From Glycomyces harbinensis (GTDB lineage: Bacteria; Actinomycetota; Actinomycetes; Mycobacteriales; Micromonosporaceae): 64,000 bases of DNA. The notes beneath the pieces were generated by a model. The model was not told the origin of the DNA, did no database searches, and saw only the letters and a program-made list of their open reading frames with translations. The position numbers and the translations under genes were made by a program. Each line of letters begins with the position of its first letter. The first letter of the stretch is position 1. The stretch spans positions 62,001 through 126,000 of the forward strand of contig NZ_FNAD01000020.1 of NCBI RefSeq assembly GCF_900101745.1. The letters are read 5' to 3'. Below, piece after piece: positions 62,516 through 64,000 of the stretch.

Positions 62516-63739
62516 CTACTTCGCGGCGACGGTCTTGGCGAGGTTCTCCGACAGGGTGTCGAGGAACTCGTCGGTGGTCTGCCATTCCTGGTCGCGGCCC
62601 ACCAGGAGCGCGAGGTCCTTGGTCATCTTGCCGCTCTCGACGGTGTCGACGATGACCTTCTCCAGGCCGTTCGCGAACGCGGTGACCTCGGGGGTGCCGT
62701 CGAGCTCGCCGCGGTGGGCCAGGCCCCGGGTCCAGGCGAAGATCGAGGCGATCGGGTTGGTCGAGGTCTTCTCGCCGCGCTGGTGGGCGCGGTAGTGGCG
62801 GGTCACGGTGCCGTGCGCGGCCTCGGCCTCGACGGTCTGGCCGTCGGGGGTCATGAGGACCGAGGTCATGAGGCCGAGCGAGCCGAAGCCCTGCGCGACG
62901 ATGTCGGACTGGACGTCGCCGTCGTAGTTCTTGCAGGCCCAGACGTAGCCGCCCTCCCACTTGAGCGCGGCGGCGACCATGTCGTCGATGAGGCGGTGCT
63001 CGTAGGTGAGCCCCTTGGCCTCGAACTCGGCCTTGTACTCGTTGTCGAAGACCTCCTGGAACACGTCCTTGAACATGCCGTCGTAGGCCTTGAGGATGGT
63101 GTTCTTGGTGGACATGTACACCGGGTAGTTCCGCAGGAGGCCGTAGCGGAACGAGGAGTGCGCGAAGTCCTCGATCGACTTGCGGAAGTTGTACATGCTC
63201 AGGGCGACGCCGCCGCCCTCCGGGTAGCGGGCGACCTCGAACTCGATGGGCTCGGTGCCGTCGTCGGGGGTGAAGGAGACGGTGAGCGTGCCGGGGCGGT
63301 CGACCTTGAAGTCGGTGGCGCGGTACTGGTCGCCGAAGGCGTGGCGGCCGACGACGATCGGCTTGGTCCAGCCCGGGACGAGCTTGGGGATGTTCTGCAT
63401 GATGATCGGCTCGCGGAAGATGGTGCCGCCGAGGATGTTGCGGATGGTCCCGTTCGGGGAGCGCCACATCTTCTTCAGGCCGAACTCCTCGACGCGGGCC
63501 TCGTCGGGGGTGATGGTCGCGCACTTGACGCCGACGTGGTGCTCGGCGATCGCGTTGGCGGCGTCCACGGTGACCTGGTCGTCGGTGGCGTCGCGGTGCT
63601 CGATGCCGAGGTCGAAGTACTTGAGGTCCACGTCCAGGTAGGGGTGGATCAGCTCGTCCTTGATCTTGCTCCAGATGATGCGGGTCATCTCGTCGCCGTC
63701 GATCTCGACGACGGGGTTCGCGACCTTGATCTTGGCCAT
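62516..63739 (-). CDS. icd: Isocitrate dehydrogenase, NADP-dependent
   Basis: 407-residue TCA-cycle enzyme converting isocitrate to 2-oxoglutarate. The sequence is of the homodimeric eukaryote-like type: [13 protein letters not shown] at the N-terminus, the substrate loop SPNGTIRN at residues 94-101, [20 protein letters not shown], the metal-site [20 protein letters not shown], and the NADP-site [12 protein letters not shown]. This is the dimeric class, not the 740-residue monomeric type. ATG 63739 has AGGAGAG 8 nt upstream. The 221 bp upstream hold a presumed promoter that I cannot place with confidence. Confidence 0.97.
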   Translation of the reverse strand: MAKIKVANPVVEIDGDEMTRIIWSKIKDELIHPYLDVDLKYFDLGIEHRDATDDQVTVDAANAIAEHHVGVKCATITPDEARVEEFGLKKMWRSPNGTIRNILGGTIFREPIIMQNIPKLVPGWTKPIVVGRHAFGDQYRATDFKVDRPGTLTVSFTPDDGTEPIEFEVARYPEGGGVALSMYNFRKSIEDFAHSSFRYGLLRNYPVYMSTKNTILKAYDGMFKDVFQEVFDNEYKAEFEAKGLTYEHRLIDDMVAAALKWEGGYVWACKNYDGDVQSDIVAQGFGSLGLMTSVLMTPDGQTVEAEAAHGTVTRHYRAHQRGEKTSTNPIASIFAWTRGLAHRGELDGTPEVTAFANGLEKVIVDTVESGKMTKDLALLVGRDQEWQTTDEFLDTLSENLAKTVAAK

Positions 63740-63960
63740 GGTTTCGACCTCTCCTCGCGCGTTCGCCGCGCCCGGTTGACTGCACCCGGTTCGATACGGG
63801 CGCGGAGCGGACTGCTCCTAACAGTACGAGCGTACTGGCCCGGCGCCGGGGTCCGTCGACCGGCCCGCCGAGTCGATGGTCACACCGTGAGCGGCGGGAA
63901 CGGCCTCCGCGCGCGGGCGAGCGGCTACCGTCGAGCAACGGCGAGGCGCAGGGACAGCGA

Positions 63961-64000
63961 ATGAGAGCAGGGGAAACACTCCCCGAAGTTCAACGTAACG
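63961..64000 (+). CDS. possible start of a further gene, cut by window
   Basis: ATG at 63961 opens a frame with no stop to the window edge (MRAGETLPEVQRN). CAGGGACA lies shortly upstream, and TACCGT near 63926 could be a -10 element. Thirteen codons are too few to name it or to be sure it is real. Confidence 0.3.
   Translation, partial: MRAGETLPEVQRN

Overview
The window is high-GC, gene-dense DNA from an actinobacterium. The main evidence is mycothiol glycosyltransferase mshA followed by a YbjN gene, gpm1 and senX3-regX3 (the mycobacterial order), the very high G+C, GTG/TTG starts, and many genes that appear to be read without a leader. Secreted repeat proteins, LPXTG surface proteins and a type II glutamine synthetase fit a filamentous, soil-type actinomycete. 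A Glycomycetaceae/Micromonosporales-like host is possible, but that is only an inference. I see no tRNA, rRNA, CRISPR array, transposase or integrase.

Layout. 1-4.2 kb: the end of ftsH, folE, an Asp-rich calcium-loop repeat protein and an unknown gene. 4.4-8.5 kb (minus strand): DNA polymerase III delta' gene holB, coupled to an MFS-thymidylate kinase fusion, then a TetR regulator. 8.7-13.6 kb: mshA, ybjN, gpm1, senX3, regX3. 13.7-18.2 kb: an aldo-keto reductase, two coupled PH-domain membrane proteins and an FAD oxidoreductase. 18.4-26.8 kb: a complete respiratory nitrate reductase operon narGHJI with overlapping genes, and the divergent transporter gene narK. 26.9-30.5 kb: an ABC-2 exporter pair and a purine permease.

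31-39 kb is a surface and secreted protein island. It holds two paralogous LPXTG proteins, a GH95 fucosidase-like enzyme, and a cluster of small secreted proteins. Three of these are built from a 48-residue two-cysteine repeat that I do not recognise, and a fourth is a degenerate member. A larger secreted protein of unknown function follows. This cluster is the best candidate for an undescribed system: three compact genes share almost identical repeats, and two of them share a perfect 140-bp block.

39.2-40.3 kb carries glnII. 40.4-62.2 kb is a cell-surface polymer region. It contains GT4-like and GT2 glycosyltransferases (including a GT2-GT4 fusion), three acyltransferase-3/SGNH O-acyltransferases, a lipoprotein, an ABC-2 polysaccharide export permease with a long disordered N-terminus, a glycerol-1-phosphate-dehydrogenase-like enzyme and a nucleotidyltransferase. 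The last three overlap as one minus-strand operon. A plausible joint job is making, acylating and exporting a glycerol-phosphate-containing wall glycopolymer. The window ends with icd and perhaps the first codons of another gene.
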